This document shows, piece after piece, positions 10,385-20,600 of a stretch of DNA of 64,000 nucleotides. The number at the start of each line of letters is the position of its first letter. Positions within the stretch are counted from its first letter, which is position 1. The stretch is from Fibrobacter succinogenes (GTDB taxonomy: Bacteria > Fibrobacterota > Fibrobacteria > Fibrobacterales > Fibrobacteraceae), in NCBI GenBank assembly GCA_902800345.1, contig CADCDO010000003.1, positions 1 to 64,000 of the forward strand. Reading direction: 5' to 3'. Made by a program: the position numbers and the translations under genes. Below the pieces are notes generated by a model. It was given only the letters and a program-made list of their open reading frames with translations, had not been told where the DNA came from and did no database searches.

Positions 10385-10580
10385 AGTGGTTAGTGGTTAG
10401 TGGGCAGTGAGTAGCAAGCGTCATCCTGAGGGGCCACGCCCGATATAGAATTGTTGGCATCTTGATGCCTTACAATTCTTAGGTTCGTAGGAGCAGGATC
10501 CAGTGAAGTTAGACGAGAGAACGCCTTCGGCTACAGACGAGAGAAACGTCATCCTGAAGCCTGTAGGGCTGAAGGATCAA
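10385..10580. repeat. Cluster of dispersed intergenic palindromic repeats
   Basis: The gap after the sigma54 activator holds no gene. At 10385-10412 a GGTTAGT-type heptamer is repeated. A palindromic family member begins CGTCATCCTGAG at 10419 and ends AGGATCCAGTG near 10505. It encloses a strong hairpin in which GAATTGT (10448-10454) and GGCATC (10456-10461) pair with GATGCC (10464-10469) and ACAATTC (10472-10478). A second member runs from about 10549 to 10580 with inner arms AGCC and GGCT. Between them an AGACGAGAGAACGCC motif at 10511 recurs in inverted orientation at 11780-11813. The hairpin could also end transcription of the activator gene. Confidence 0.75.
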
Positions 10581-10635
10581 GTAAAGGAATGAGGTTTAGT
10601 TGGTAGAACTTAGAGAGAACGCATTGTTCTAATCT

Positions 10636-11595
10636 CTAAGTTTCAACGAGCGTTGCGACTAAGCAGGAATCTTTCGTAGAGCCGCTACCGACAAAGTCTA
10701 TATCCTGGGATTTTTTCCACGCCGTTTGAGCATGCGGGTGAACAGACGCGACGGCTGCGAGAACGTTGTGTGCAAACGCAGACAAGTTAAATTCGCTATA
10801 GTTGGAACTCACCATAAAAAAGCCGCCCGGACTCAAAATTTCGGCACATTCCGCAACAAGCGTCATCAAGTGCTCACGCACGTTAAAGTTGAAGCCCTTG
10901 AAACGCGCAAAACTCGGCGGGTCAAGCACGATGCCTTCAAAACGCAGCCCCTTCTTTTTTGCCCAACGCACATACTCGATAGCGTTACCGCGGAAAAATT
11001 CTCCCGGACGCAAATCAAGACCATTCAACGCATAATTTTCACGACCCTTGTCGAGAATCTTTCCGCTGATATCGGCATTTGTCGCGACGGCGGCACCGCC
11101 GAGGCGCGCATGCACCGAGAAACTGCACGTGTAGCTGAAAAGGTTGAGGAATCGCGGAGCTTCGCCGCCCATCGCACGGAAACGTTCTTCGACTTCAAGG
11201 CGCACGTGGCGCATGTCGAGGAAAAGCCCCGGATTAATCGTATCGAGCAAATCCACATGGAACTTCGCCCTACCCTCATGCACAACACCTACGGCATCTT
11301 CACGAGAGCCAATCAAGACTTCCATCGGAGCGTTTTCAAGCGAACGTCCAGAACTCGAAAGGCGTTCTTTTGCGACGACACAAACAGGATTGAACAGTTC
11401 CCCGACAGCTTCAACAACTTCATTCTTATTCGCAAGAAGTTCCGGTCCAAAAAACTGCACCTGGAAACGGTCGCCGAACTTGTCTATCGTGAGACCGGGA
11501 AAACCGTCTGCAGCACCATTCACAATACGGTAAGCGTCCGTGACATCAAACAGCGGAGAGCGTTTGGAAAATGCGGATTGGAGAATATTTTTCAT
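10636..11595 (-). CDS. Class I SAM-dependent rRNA methyltransferase (RlmI-like)
   Basis: A 319-residue methyltransferase of the RlmI/Methyltrans_SAM group, which methylates cytosine-5 in 23S rRNA in characterised members. The SAM-binding motif I is FLNLFSYTCSFSVHA, the acidic end of motif II is NADIS, and the catalytic-type motif is VLDPPSFAR. It lacks a full N-terminal PUA domain, being shorter than E. coli RlmI (396 residues), so the exact target base is uncertain. A C-terminal Cys in TKDSCLVATL is present. The gene stands alone on the minus strand, flanked on both sides by dispersed palindromes in opposite orientations. Confidence 0.8.
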   Translation of the reverse strand: MKNILQSAFSKRSPLFDVTDAYRIVNGAADGFPGLTIDKFGDRFQVQFFGPELLANKNEVVEAVGELFNPVCVVAKERLSSSGRSLENAPMEVLIGSREDAVGVVHEGRAKFHVDLLDTINPGLFLDMRHVRLEVEERFRAMGGEAPRFLNLFSYTCSFSVHARLGGAAVATNADISGKILDKGRENYALNGLDLRPGEFFRGNAIEYVRWAKKKGLRFEGIVLDPPSFARFKGFNFNVREHLMTLVAECAEILSPGGFFMVSSNYSEFNLSAFAHNVLAAVASVHPHAQTAWKKSQDIDFVGSGSTKDSCLVATLVET

Positions 11596-11604
11596 TGAAA
11601 TTGA

Positions 11605-11811
11605 CTGGATCCTTCACGTTGTTCAGGATGACGCAGCAAAAATAGAAAATTCACTGGATTCCGTCGGACGTTTCACGCCCTACAGGATGACAACACTTTC
11701 GTCTCTGCACAAGTGCCAAATGCTCAGCTCAGAAATAGGCTTGCAAGCAATCCTACTTCATTCGCCGTATGCATTTGTCGTCTGTAGCGAGCTCGGCGAG
11801 CGTTCTTTCGT
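11605..11811. repeat. Dispersed palindromic repeats, inverted relative to those at 10.4 kb
   Basis: Two copies of the GTCATCCTG...GGATCCAGT family lie here in reverse orientation, at about 11606-11635 and 11652-11694, with different internal arms. At 11780-11811 sits the reverse complement of the AGACGAGAGAACGC motif seen at 10511. No gene is visible between the methyltransferase start and the nrdR stop; the last bases of the motif run into the nrdR stop codon. Confidence 0.7.
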
Positions 11812-12255
11812 CTATTTATCCAGCGTCTTGATTTGATCGACGAACTCGCCCACTTCTTTGAATTCGCGATAAATAGAAGCAAAGCGGACGTAAGCGACAG
11901 CATCGAGCTTCTTGAGTTCCTGCATCACGAGATTGCCAATCTGGTCGTAACTGACTTCAAAACTTTCGGACGTCTGGAGCGAATTTTCAACACGCGTAGC
12001 AAGCTGTTCGATGTCTTCCGCCGAAATCGGGCGTTTCTTGCACGAGTTCATGATTCCGCGAATAAGCTTTTCACGCTGGAACGGTTCACGTTCACCACTG
12101 CGCTTGATGACGGTCAACGGCTGGACTTCGATATATTCTCGGGTCGTAAAGCGACGACCACACTCGCAACATTCGCGACGGCGACGGATTGAGGATCCGC
12201 TTACGCGGCTATCGACGACCTTATCGTTGTCTTTCTTGCAAAACGGGCAAATCAT
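11812..12255 (-). CDS. nrdR: Transcriptional repressor NrdR
   Basis: NrdR, the ATP/dATP-sensing repressor of ribonucleotide reductase genes. The 147-residue length fits the family (about 150). The N-terminal zinc ribbon is visible as CPFC...CCECGRRF, and the ATP-cone domain follows (IKRSGEREPFQREKLIRGI to about residue 135). The start ATG opens the zinc ribbon directly (MICPFCKK), as usual in this family. No nrd genes are nearby, so it acts in trans. Downstream on the minus strand are only dispersed repeats. Confidence 0.97.
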   Translation of the reverse strand: MICPFCKKDNDKVVDSRVSGSSIRRRRECCECGRRFTTREYIEVQPLTVIKRSGEREPFQREKLIRGIMNSCKKRPISAEDIEQLATRVENSLQTSESFEVSYDQIGNLVMQELKKLDAVAYVRFASIYREFKEVGEFVDQIKTLDK

Positions 12256-12318
12256 GGCTTGAATATAGCTTTTTTAAACGAAATAGATGTAAAATCTATA
12301 TAAAATTACATTTTAGCC

Positions 12319-12380
12319 TTTAGTTGCTAGTCATTGGTCAGTAGTCATTAATCTGTAGTCAATGGTCTGTCGTAGTTAGG
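12319..12380. repeat. Short degenerate intergenic repeats
   Basis: A run of imperfect units of the form TAGTCATTGGTCAG / TAGTCATTAATCTG / TAGTCAATGGTCTG lies between nrdR and the transketolase terminator. It resembles the GGTTAGTGG units at 10385-10412. No coding potential is seen. Confidence 0.55.
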
Positions 12381-12390
12381 ATTAGACGGA

Positions 12391-12421
12391 ATAAAAAAAG
12401 TCCCGCTCAAATAAGCGGGAC
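12391..12421 (-). terminator. Rho-independent terminator of transketolase gene
   Basis: GTCCCGCT (12400-12407) pairs with AGCGGGAC (12414-12421). The A-run at 12393-12399 becomes a T-run on the minus strand, so it terminates transcription from the transketolase gene. Confidence 0.85.
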
Positions 12422-12475
12422 AAAATTAGACATTCATCAATGCTAAGTACGGGATTCGATACACCCCGTAAATGC

Positions 12476-14551
12476 TTAAGCGTTCACCTTCTTGAAGTCG
12501 GCGACGTTCTGCGCGAACTCGGCGAGGTATTCCTTGGCCTTCGCGGCGACGGCCTCGGGCACGTAACCGAATTCCTTTTCGAGCACGCCGGCCGGAGCGG
12601 AAGCGCCGAAGCGTTCCAGACCGCAAGCCTTGCCGAAGCCACCGACCACGCGGTCGAAGAGGACCGGGAGGCCGCTGGAGAGAGCGAACACCGGAGTCCA
12701 GGGCACAATCACCTGGTCGCGGTACGCCTTCGCTTGCTTGAGGAAGAGAGCCGGGCTAATCATGGAGACCACGCGCACGGCCTTGCCTTCGGCGCGGAGG
12801 AGTTCGGCGGCCTGGTGTTCCAGGAGCACGTCGGAACCGTTCGCCACAAGCGTGAGGTCCGGGTTCTTGCCGGCAGCGGTATTGTCGCTCACAATGTAGG
12901 CGCCCTTGCGGCAGGCCTTCGCGGCTTCGTAGCGGTTTTCGCCGGGGAGCGTGTTCACCACCTGGCGGGTAAGGATAAGCGCCGTCGGGCTGTCGTTGTT
13001 CTCGAAAGCCATTTCCCAGGCGGCGAGAGTCTCGAATGCGTCTGCCGGACGGAGCACGAGCATTTCGGCCTTGCCGTTTTCCTTCGTGAGGTCTTCGAGC
13101 AGGCGGATCTGCGTCTCGTGTTCGATGGGCTGGTGCGTCGGGCCGTCTTCGCCCACGCGGAAGCTATCGTGCGTGAACACGTACTTGACAGGCAGGCCCA
13201 TGAGGGCGGCCATGCGGATAGCAGGCTTCATGAAGTCGCTGAACACGAAGAACGTGGCGCAGATCGGGAACAGGCCCTTCTGCAACGCGATACCGTTCAT
13301 GATGGCGCCCATCGTCAGTTCTGCAACACCCACCTGCACGAACGCGCCCTTGAAATCGTTCGGACGGAAGATGCCCGTCTTGTTGAGGAACGCCTGCGTG
13401 TTGTCGGAGTTGGAAAGGTCTGCGGAACTGCAAATAATGTTGTGGAAGTTTTCGGCGAGGTAGCCGAGCACCGTACCGCTCGTAACGCGGGTAGCGACAC
13501 CTTCCTTAATCGGGAGGCTGGAGAGGTTGAGCACCGGAGCCTTGCCGGAGAGCCATTCATTGAGGGTTGCGGACTTTTCGGCATTCGCGGCATCCCAAGC
13601 GGCCTTGGCCTTCTTCCATTCGGCAACAACCTTCCGGAGTTCTTCTGCGCGGGCTTCGAATGCAGCCTTCACATCGTCGAACACCTGGAACGGGTCGTCC
13701 GGATTACCGCCGAGGTTCTTGACCGTCGCGGTGGTAGATGCACCGGCAGCGTTGAGCGGCTGCCCGTGCGTAGAAACTTCGCCTTCGTAGCTCTTGCCAT
13801 CTTCGGCAACGGCGCCCTTCGCCATCGTCGTATGGCCGAACACGAGCGTCGGCTTTTCCTTCTCGGCCCAGGCTTCCTTGAATGCCTTGCGGAGTTCGGC
13901 GATGTTGCTGCCGTCGCATTCGATAACGCGGAAGCCCCAGGACTCGTACTGCTTCACGAAGTCGTGGCTCATCACGTCTTCGGTCTTGCAGCTCAGCTGC
14001 ACCTGGTTCGCATCGTAGAAGAAGATGAGGTTCGAAAGCTTGAGGTGGCCGGCGATACGGCCAACGCCGTACGCGATTTCTTCTTCGAGGCCGCCGTCAG
14101 AAACGAGGCAGACTGTCTTGTGCTCGAGGATGGAGCCAAAGCGTTCCACCATGAAGCGTTCGGCGATGGCGGCGCCAAGAGCGATGCCGTGGCCGATGCC
14201 GAGCGGACCCGAGGAGTTTTCGATGCCGAGCATCACGTCCAGTTCGGGGTGACCCGGCGTGCGGCTGCCGAACTGGCGGAAATTCTTCACGTCTTCAAGC
14301 GTGAGGCGGTTCGTGAGGACTAATTCGGAGTAAAGGAGCGGGCTCATATGGCCCGGGTCCATGAAGAAGCGGTCGCGACCCATCCATTCCGGATCGTCCG
14401 GATCGAAGCGCAAAAATTCCGCAAACAAAAGCGTCGTGGCGTCTGCGGCGCCCATGGCACCACCCGGATGCCCGGACTTGGCCTTCTGCACCATTGCGGC
14501 AGAAAGGATTCGGACGTTGTCGGCTGCTTTTGTAACTAACCTATCTTCCAC
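12476..14551 (-). CDS. tkt: Transketolase
   Basis: Thiamine-diphosphate enzyme that moves two-carbon ketol units between sugar phosphates in the pentose phosphate pathway. Its 691 residues match the usual 650-690. Visible signatures are SGHPGGAMGAAD near residue 25, MDPGHMSPLLYSEL, the ThDP/Mg motif (LVSDGGLEEE...NLIFFYDANQVQ) and the C-terminal half with TMGAIMNGIAL and DSFRVGEDGPTHQPIE. The start is a GTG at 14551-14549 with GAGG about nine bases upstream; no ATG in frame fits better. It is monocistronic, with its own terminator downstream. Confidence 0.96.
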   Translation of the reverse strand: MEDRLVTKAADNVRILSAAMVQKAKSGHPGGAMGAADATTLLFAEFLRFDPDDPEWMGRDRFFMDPGHMSPLLYSELVLTNRLTLEDVKNFRQFGSRTPGHPELDVMLGIENSSGPLGIGHGIALGAAIAERFMVERFGSILEHKTVCLVSDGGLEEEIAYGVGRIAGHLKLSNLIFFYDANQVQLSCKTEDVMSHDFVKQYESWGFRVIECDGSNIAELRKAFKEAWAEKEKPTLVFGHTTMAKGAVAEDGKSYEGEVSTHGQPLNAAGASTTATVKNLGGNPDDPFQVFDDVKAAFEARAEELRKVVAEWKKAKAAWDAANAEKSATLNEWLSGKAPVLNLSSLPIKEGVATRVTSGTVLGYLAENFHNIICSSADLSNSDNTQAFLNKTGIFRPNDFKGAFVQVGVAELTMGAIMNGIALQKGLFPICATFFVFSDFMKPAIRMAALMGLPVKYVFTHDSFRVGEDGPTHQPIEHETQIRLLEDLTKENGKAEMLVLRPADAFETLAAWEMAFENNDSPTALILTRQVVNTLPGENRYEAAKACRKGAYIVSDNTAAGKNPDLTLVANGSDVLLEHQAAELLRAEGKAVRVVSMISPALFLKQAKAYRDQVIVPWTPVFALSSGLPVLFDRVVGGFGKACGLERFGASAPAGVLEKEFGYVPEAVAAKAKEYLAEFAQNVADFKKVNA

Positions 14552-14658
14552 TTTTTAACCTCACTTTCAAATGAAGGGCGATAAACCGCCCATGAAATAA
14601 GCGACCCAAATTTAGTTTTTTTACCATCCCCTCTCAAGGTTATATCTTTAAAACTAGC

Positions 14659-17600
14659 TTATTTCTTTCTTTTTACGCCCGTTTTCACCAATCTGAACTC
14701 GGAATGGCCATCCTTGAACTTGAAATCGATACGCCAGATAAAGACTCCAGTCCCGACCTTGCGACCTTTATCAGAACGGTTATTCCAGTGCAAGAAGCCC
14801 GTTTTCGCGCGATTGTCGTCATTTTCGCGGATTTTTTCCTTCATTTCACCTTTATAGCCGAATTCCCTCGTAAACGAAGTCACGATATTCGAGAATGCGT
14901 CATAGATGACCACATCCGCCTTGTACGGCATGATACTTGCGACCCTGATTACAGAAAGCGAATCCGGGACACGGCTCCATTTATGCTCGCCAGGAGCAAT
15001 CCATTCGGCCTTCGTATCCAATCCACTTACCGACGGCGTGGGAGTTACCTCGTACAAGTACAGGTTTCCGTTGCCACCTTCGACTTTCACCCCGCCACGT
15101 CCCATCGGGTTCTTCTGTTCGTCAAAATAAGACGACTTGGGATTGGTACGGATGCAATTGTCTGTCAAGACATTAAAGTCGCCAAGCACGAACGTCCAAA
15201 CAAGGCCTTCCGAATCCTTATCGATCAATTTCAGGATGTTCAACGGCTGTTCAACAGTGTCCTTGCAATCGGGTGAATATACAAACAAGTTCTTCCAAGC
15301 GGCATCCTTTCCGTTACCTTCCTTGCCCTTGGTCTTGATGGGTTCGGACAAAGTGATTTCCAGCGTATCAGGAGGCACGTCCATGGAGCATTCCAGGTAT
15401 TCCTCGATTCCGATAAGTCCCGGACGCTTGACAGCCTTCACAGGCACAGCACCAACACGGTCCTTAAGTTCCACCCTCTGCGAGAATCCGCCCTTGGGCT
15501 TTGTCAATCTGAGATAAGGAACGTCATCCTCATCAGGAGCGGTGGCCCCGTAATCAAACGCTTCCTTGAGCTTTCCTTCGTACCAGGAACCATCGCCCAC
15601 TGCCTTGAGACGTTTCTTGGTCACATTTTTCCAAGTGCCTCCGGCCTTGTTCCAATACAAGGTGTCAATGCCTTCGACACCATCCTTGTTGGGCGCCACG
15701 AAGTGAATTCGAATGGAATCAGCCTTGCCGTCCTTGTTGGAGTCATAAATTTCGGCAACGGATGCCGGGACGTAGTTCGAGAATACCACCAAGGAATCAC
15801 GCTTCTTACCCAAATTGTCATTCTTGACTTTGGCTGTAATCTTCACGCGATTATAGGCCGATTTCATGTCGAACAAGGCGTCAAGATCCGTTTTCTGAAG
15901 ATCTTCTTTTTCATAGACGAAGTTGAACGAACCCTTATATTCAAAAGTGGAAGAGTAGACATCGGTTTCGACAGCCTTCACCCACAGCGAGTCCCCCTTG
16001 TTGGTCAGCAAAAGCACATCCAAGGTATCCTTGATATAAATGGACTTGCTGAACGAAGTCAAGCGGAGACGGAACTTGGCGACTTCACCCGTTTCGACAG
16101 AATCGAGATCCTTCTTGCCGGCATATTCCAGGAACTTGTAGCTGAAAGGCACGGATTTGGTCGTTATAGGCACGGTATCGCGCGCATGGTTGCCAAAAAC
16201 AGGGTCCTTGTATTCAACGACAAGAGTATCGCTGGACTTACATGAAATGGAGCCGTCATCAATATCGACAGAATGTTCATCCTTCGATATCAAGTTGCGG
16301 ATTTCGTAATAGCCGGACTTTTTCTCGATAAGTTCAATGTCATTTTCGATATCGCCCGAAACAAGGCAAGAGAGTTTCACCATCACGGTATCCACCTTGC
16401 TCGTAAAGTCTTCCGTCACAAGCGTCACTTTCAACTTGTTCGTTTCGCGCATAATCGTTTTGGAAGTATCCGCATTCACAATCTTGATATCGTCTTTCAC
16501 TTCCGTTATAGAAATAACAACCCTGTCGTACGCATAAGTACCGAAAAGCGGGTCCTTGTATTCGGCGACAAGAGTATCGCGACCGTCGCAAGAAATCGTG
16601 CCGTCATCTTTTTTCGCAGTCTTTTCGTTCTTCGCAATCGGATTGAGAATTTCATAATATCCCGGACGCTGTTCGACAAGCTTGATGTTCTTTTCGACAT
16701 CTCCCGAAGCAAGGCAAGAGAGTTTCACCATTACGGTATCAACCTTGTTCGTAAAGTCCTCGGTCACGAGCGTGAGATTCAGCTTATCCGTCTCGCGCAC
16801 AATCTTCTTGGCGGAATCAGCATTCACAATCTTGATGACATCATTGACTTCCGGTATGTAAATCACCACCTTATCGCGAGCATGACCGCCAAACATCGGG
16901 TCCTCGTATTCGGCGACAAGCGTATCGCGGCCGATGCACGAAATCACGCCGTCGTTTTTCACCGCAGTGTCTTCGTTCTTCGAAATCAGAGCGAGCGGTT
17001 CATAATATCCCGAACGTTTTTCGACAAGCACAATGTCGTTTTCGACATCGCCCGAGACAAGGCAAGAAAGCTTCGCTTTTACGGTATCCGTACCGACCGA
17101 GAAATCTTCCGTCTTGAGCGTCAAGTTCAGTTTGTCCGTTTCGCGCAAGATGTTGCTCTGGGTAGAATCCGCATTCACGATCCTGATGACATCATTGACA
17201 TCCGCGAGAACCAGGACAACCGTATCGCGTGCAAAATCGCCAAACATCGGGTCCTTGTATTCGGCGACAAGCGTATCGAGACCGATGCACGAAATCTTGC
17301 CATCATCATTCACGGCGGCGCTTTCGTTCTTCGCAATCGGATTGACCGTCTTATAGTAACCCGCACTCGTTTCAACAAGCTCGATGTTGTTTTCGACATC
17401 ACCCGAAGCAAGGCAAGACAATTTCACCTTTACAGTATCGGCGGCAATCGTGAAATCTTCCGTCACAACCGAGAGGTTCAATTTATCCGTCCCGCGCATA
17501 ATCTTTTCTGTGGTATCCGCATTCACGATCTTGACGGCATCCACAATATTCTCTATATGGATAACCACGGTATCGCGGGCATAGCCACCGAAATGCGAGT

Positions 17601-20600
17601 CGAAGTATTCGGCGACAAGAGTATCGCGGCCAATGCAAGAAATGGCGCCGTCATCTTTTTTCGCAGTCTTTTCGTTCTTCGAAATCAGGTTGACGGGTTC
17701 ATAATAACCCTGGCGTTTTTCGACAAGCTTGATGTTGTTTTCGACGTCGCCCGAAACAAGGCAAGAGAGTTTCGCCTTTACGGTATCGATTTCAGCCGTG
17801 AAATCTTCCGTCACGAGCGTCAGCTTCAACTTATCCGTTTCACGCACAATCTTCTTGGAAGAATCAGCATTCACGATCTTGATGGCATCAATGACGTCGG
17901 CGAGATAAATAACCACCGTATCGCGGGCATAATCGCCAAACGTCGGGTCCTTGTATTCGGCAACAAGAGTGTCGCTACCGATACAAGAAATCTTGCCGTC
18001 GTTTTTCGTTGCAGCCTTTTCGTCCTTCGGGATAAAGCTCAGAGGCTCGTAATAGCCGGAACTCTTTTCGACAAGCTTGATATTGCTTTCGACATCACCC
18101 GAAATAAGGCAAGAAAGTTTCACGCTTACGGTATCGACGGCATTCGTGAAATCTTCCGTCGCAAGAGTCAAGTTCAACTTTTTCGTCCCGCGCTGGATGG
18201 TCGTCTGGCCGGAATCCGCATTCACGATCTTGATGACATCCACAATATTCGGAACGTTATTTTTACGTCCGCACAGCGATATCCAGGAATTATCCGTCTT
18301 CTGCCAACGAACCGACGCACCGACACCATCAATGGCACGGACGTAGAATTCGATAAAACCGTTATCAAACGCACTGGACGGGACATATGCAACCCAGGAT
18401 CCGTTCGTTTCCGTCAAGGCGCTTTCCGTAAACAGGACAGACAAACTATCCTTGTAATAGATCCAGGCACTATCAATATTGTCACTATCGGTAATCTTAA
18501 AGGAAATTCTGCCCGTGCCGCCCGTAGTATCGACGCACGCAAGCGTATCCAACTTGACTACAGGCACATCCGTTGCCACAGGAATCGTATAGGGTTCCTT
18601 TGACGGGTTCGTAACTGTAGGAGTCTTTCCCGTAAGACCGCTGACATTGTCCGTCGCCACGACATAGAAATCGATACCCGGATAAAGAACCAAATTATCA
18701 GGAATCACATAGCTCCACAGAGAATCGTTTTGACGCGTCATCTTGTACGCCGCGAACGGTTTATTCGACGTATTCACCTCCCTGCTATAGAGGCGCACAT
18801 CCAAATCAGTCGACTTGGAATAGACATAGACGGCCAAAGTAAGGCTCTTCCTTTGCGGCTGTTCCACGCCTACCAAATCCATCGTCGAGGGAGTCAATTC
18901 CACAACAGGCGGCTTGGCGTCTTCGTCCCAATAAGCCGTATCGGCGATATCCTTGTTCATAAACTTCATCTTGATTTCCACCATATGGGAATCACCGTCA
19001 AAGACAGCATCCGGGCTCTGGTAGCAAAGAACATATCGGGCCTGGACCGTGCTGCGGATGGTAGTATAAATGCCCGTCAACTGCGATGCACTCGGAGCAT
19101 TCGTAAATGTACCGCCAGTACCGTCAGCCAAAGTCTTCAAGACATCAAACGAACTTGTTTCCAATGCAATGGTGTAAATGTTCGTACTTAAGCCTGTCGC
19201 AAGATTTATCACTTCATTCGAAGTTGTCACGTCATCGTTATTTGCACCATCCGAGAAGACAATGACCGTCGTCGGGTTCGTTTCCCCAACCACTTGCTGG
19301 ACGCCCAGCTTTGCACCGGTATTAATGTTGGTGTTGCCGCTAGCCCTCAAATTATCCACCGCTTTTAGCAACAACGTTTTGTCGGACGTCATCGACTGAA
19401 GAACACGGGCACTGGAACCACCCGAAAATCCTACAATGGCGGTTCTGTCATAGGGGCCCATTTCGTTGATAAACTGACGGATTGCATTTTGTGCAGTCGT
19501 CATACGGTTGCCGCCCATGGATCCACTTTCATCGACAACAAGCGCAACGGACACGCCGCCAATGCTCTGAATCGTAGTCGTTTGAGTGGACTGTGTCGTA
19601 GTATCCTGGAACAGCAGGTAATCCGACGAATCCAGACCCACAATAGGCCTTCCGGTATTCTTATCGACAACAGATACTTGAGCACAAATGCTCGGATGGT
19701 TGCTCAAGTCCAAATTCGTAATTTTGAGTTCCGGTACGGCCGTCGAATCCCATACATAGTTAGCCCTGATATGGCTAAAGTCCGATTGCGGCGAAACTTT
19801 TATCCTTACGCTACTCGAATCATCGATGGTCACCGTCCCGGAAACTCTTGTCCAAGAGTCAAACAAATACCCGCCATAGGGAATCACATACACAGTCGTA
19901 TCGGTTCCCGGAGTCAGGTAAACAAAGTCCGACGGGACCGCGCGTCCACGAGTCGATTCGATATAAAGAACTTTCGGAGACACAATCTGCGCCGTAAAAT
20001 TCACGTTGTGCGTACCCGTCTTAACAGAATCGGTCACGCCAAAATAATAGGTTCTGCCGGGTTTTCCCTGAATCACTACATAGGATTCACCGTTAATGGG
20101 GTAAACCTCCCTCACCGAACTGAACAGCGAATCCATTCCATAGTACGTGCAAACTGCTTTGATGGAATCCAGTTTCAGCAAATAATGGTTCGTATCACTG
20201 GGAGTCCAGCTAAAGAGGACTGTAGAGTTTTTGTCCTGGGAGAAGTAATGCTTCTGGAAATTGAAGACCTGCACCGAATCCGTCAGCGGATAAATATCGC
20301 CACGCCTAAAGTACGCCCTGACCTTTATGGAATCCTTCGCCATGACGACAGTCTTTATGGCGTATGGATCGTCCACTGTTCCATGGCCCGATTCAACCAC
20401 CCACTTGTCAAAGCGGAAATTGGAATCTGGATCCGCCATGATGGGATATGCAGCGCCAATCCATGCAGAGGGGTAACCTGCTGAAGGTTCAACGGAACCG
20501 TTGCTGTCAGCGACAAGGGCTATCGCCGCCTTGGTCTGGGAATAACTAACCCAGAACGGCACCACAGTATCTGCATAGGTGTAGTTCGTTACGATGTAGA

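Noticed and set aside
12440..14323. A 627-codon open frame on the plus strand opposite transketolase
   Set aside because: It is the antisense shadow of a well-recognised GC-rich gene; composition (His/Glu/Arg-rich) and lack of a ribosome-binding site or motif speak against a real protein.
16273..18603. A 776-codon open frame on the plus strand opposite the vWA repeat region
   Set aside because: It arises from the antisense of six near-identical repeats, which keeps one frame open; no family features or start signals.
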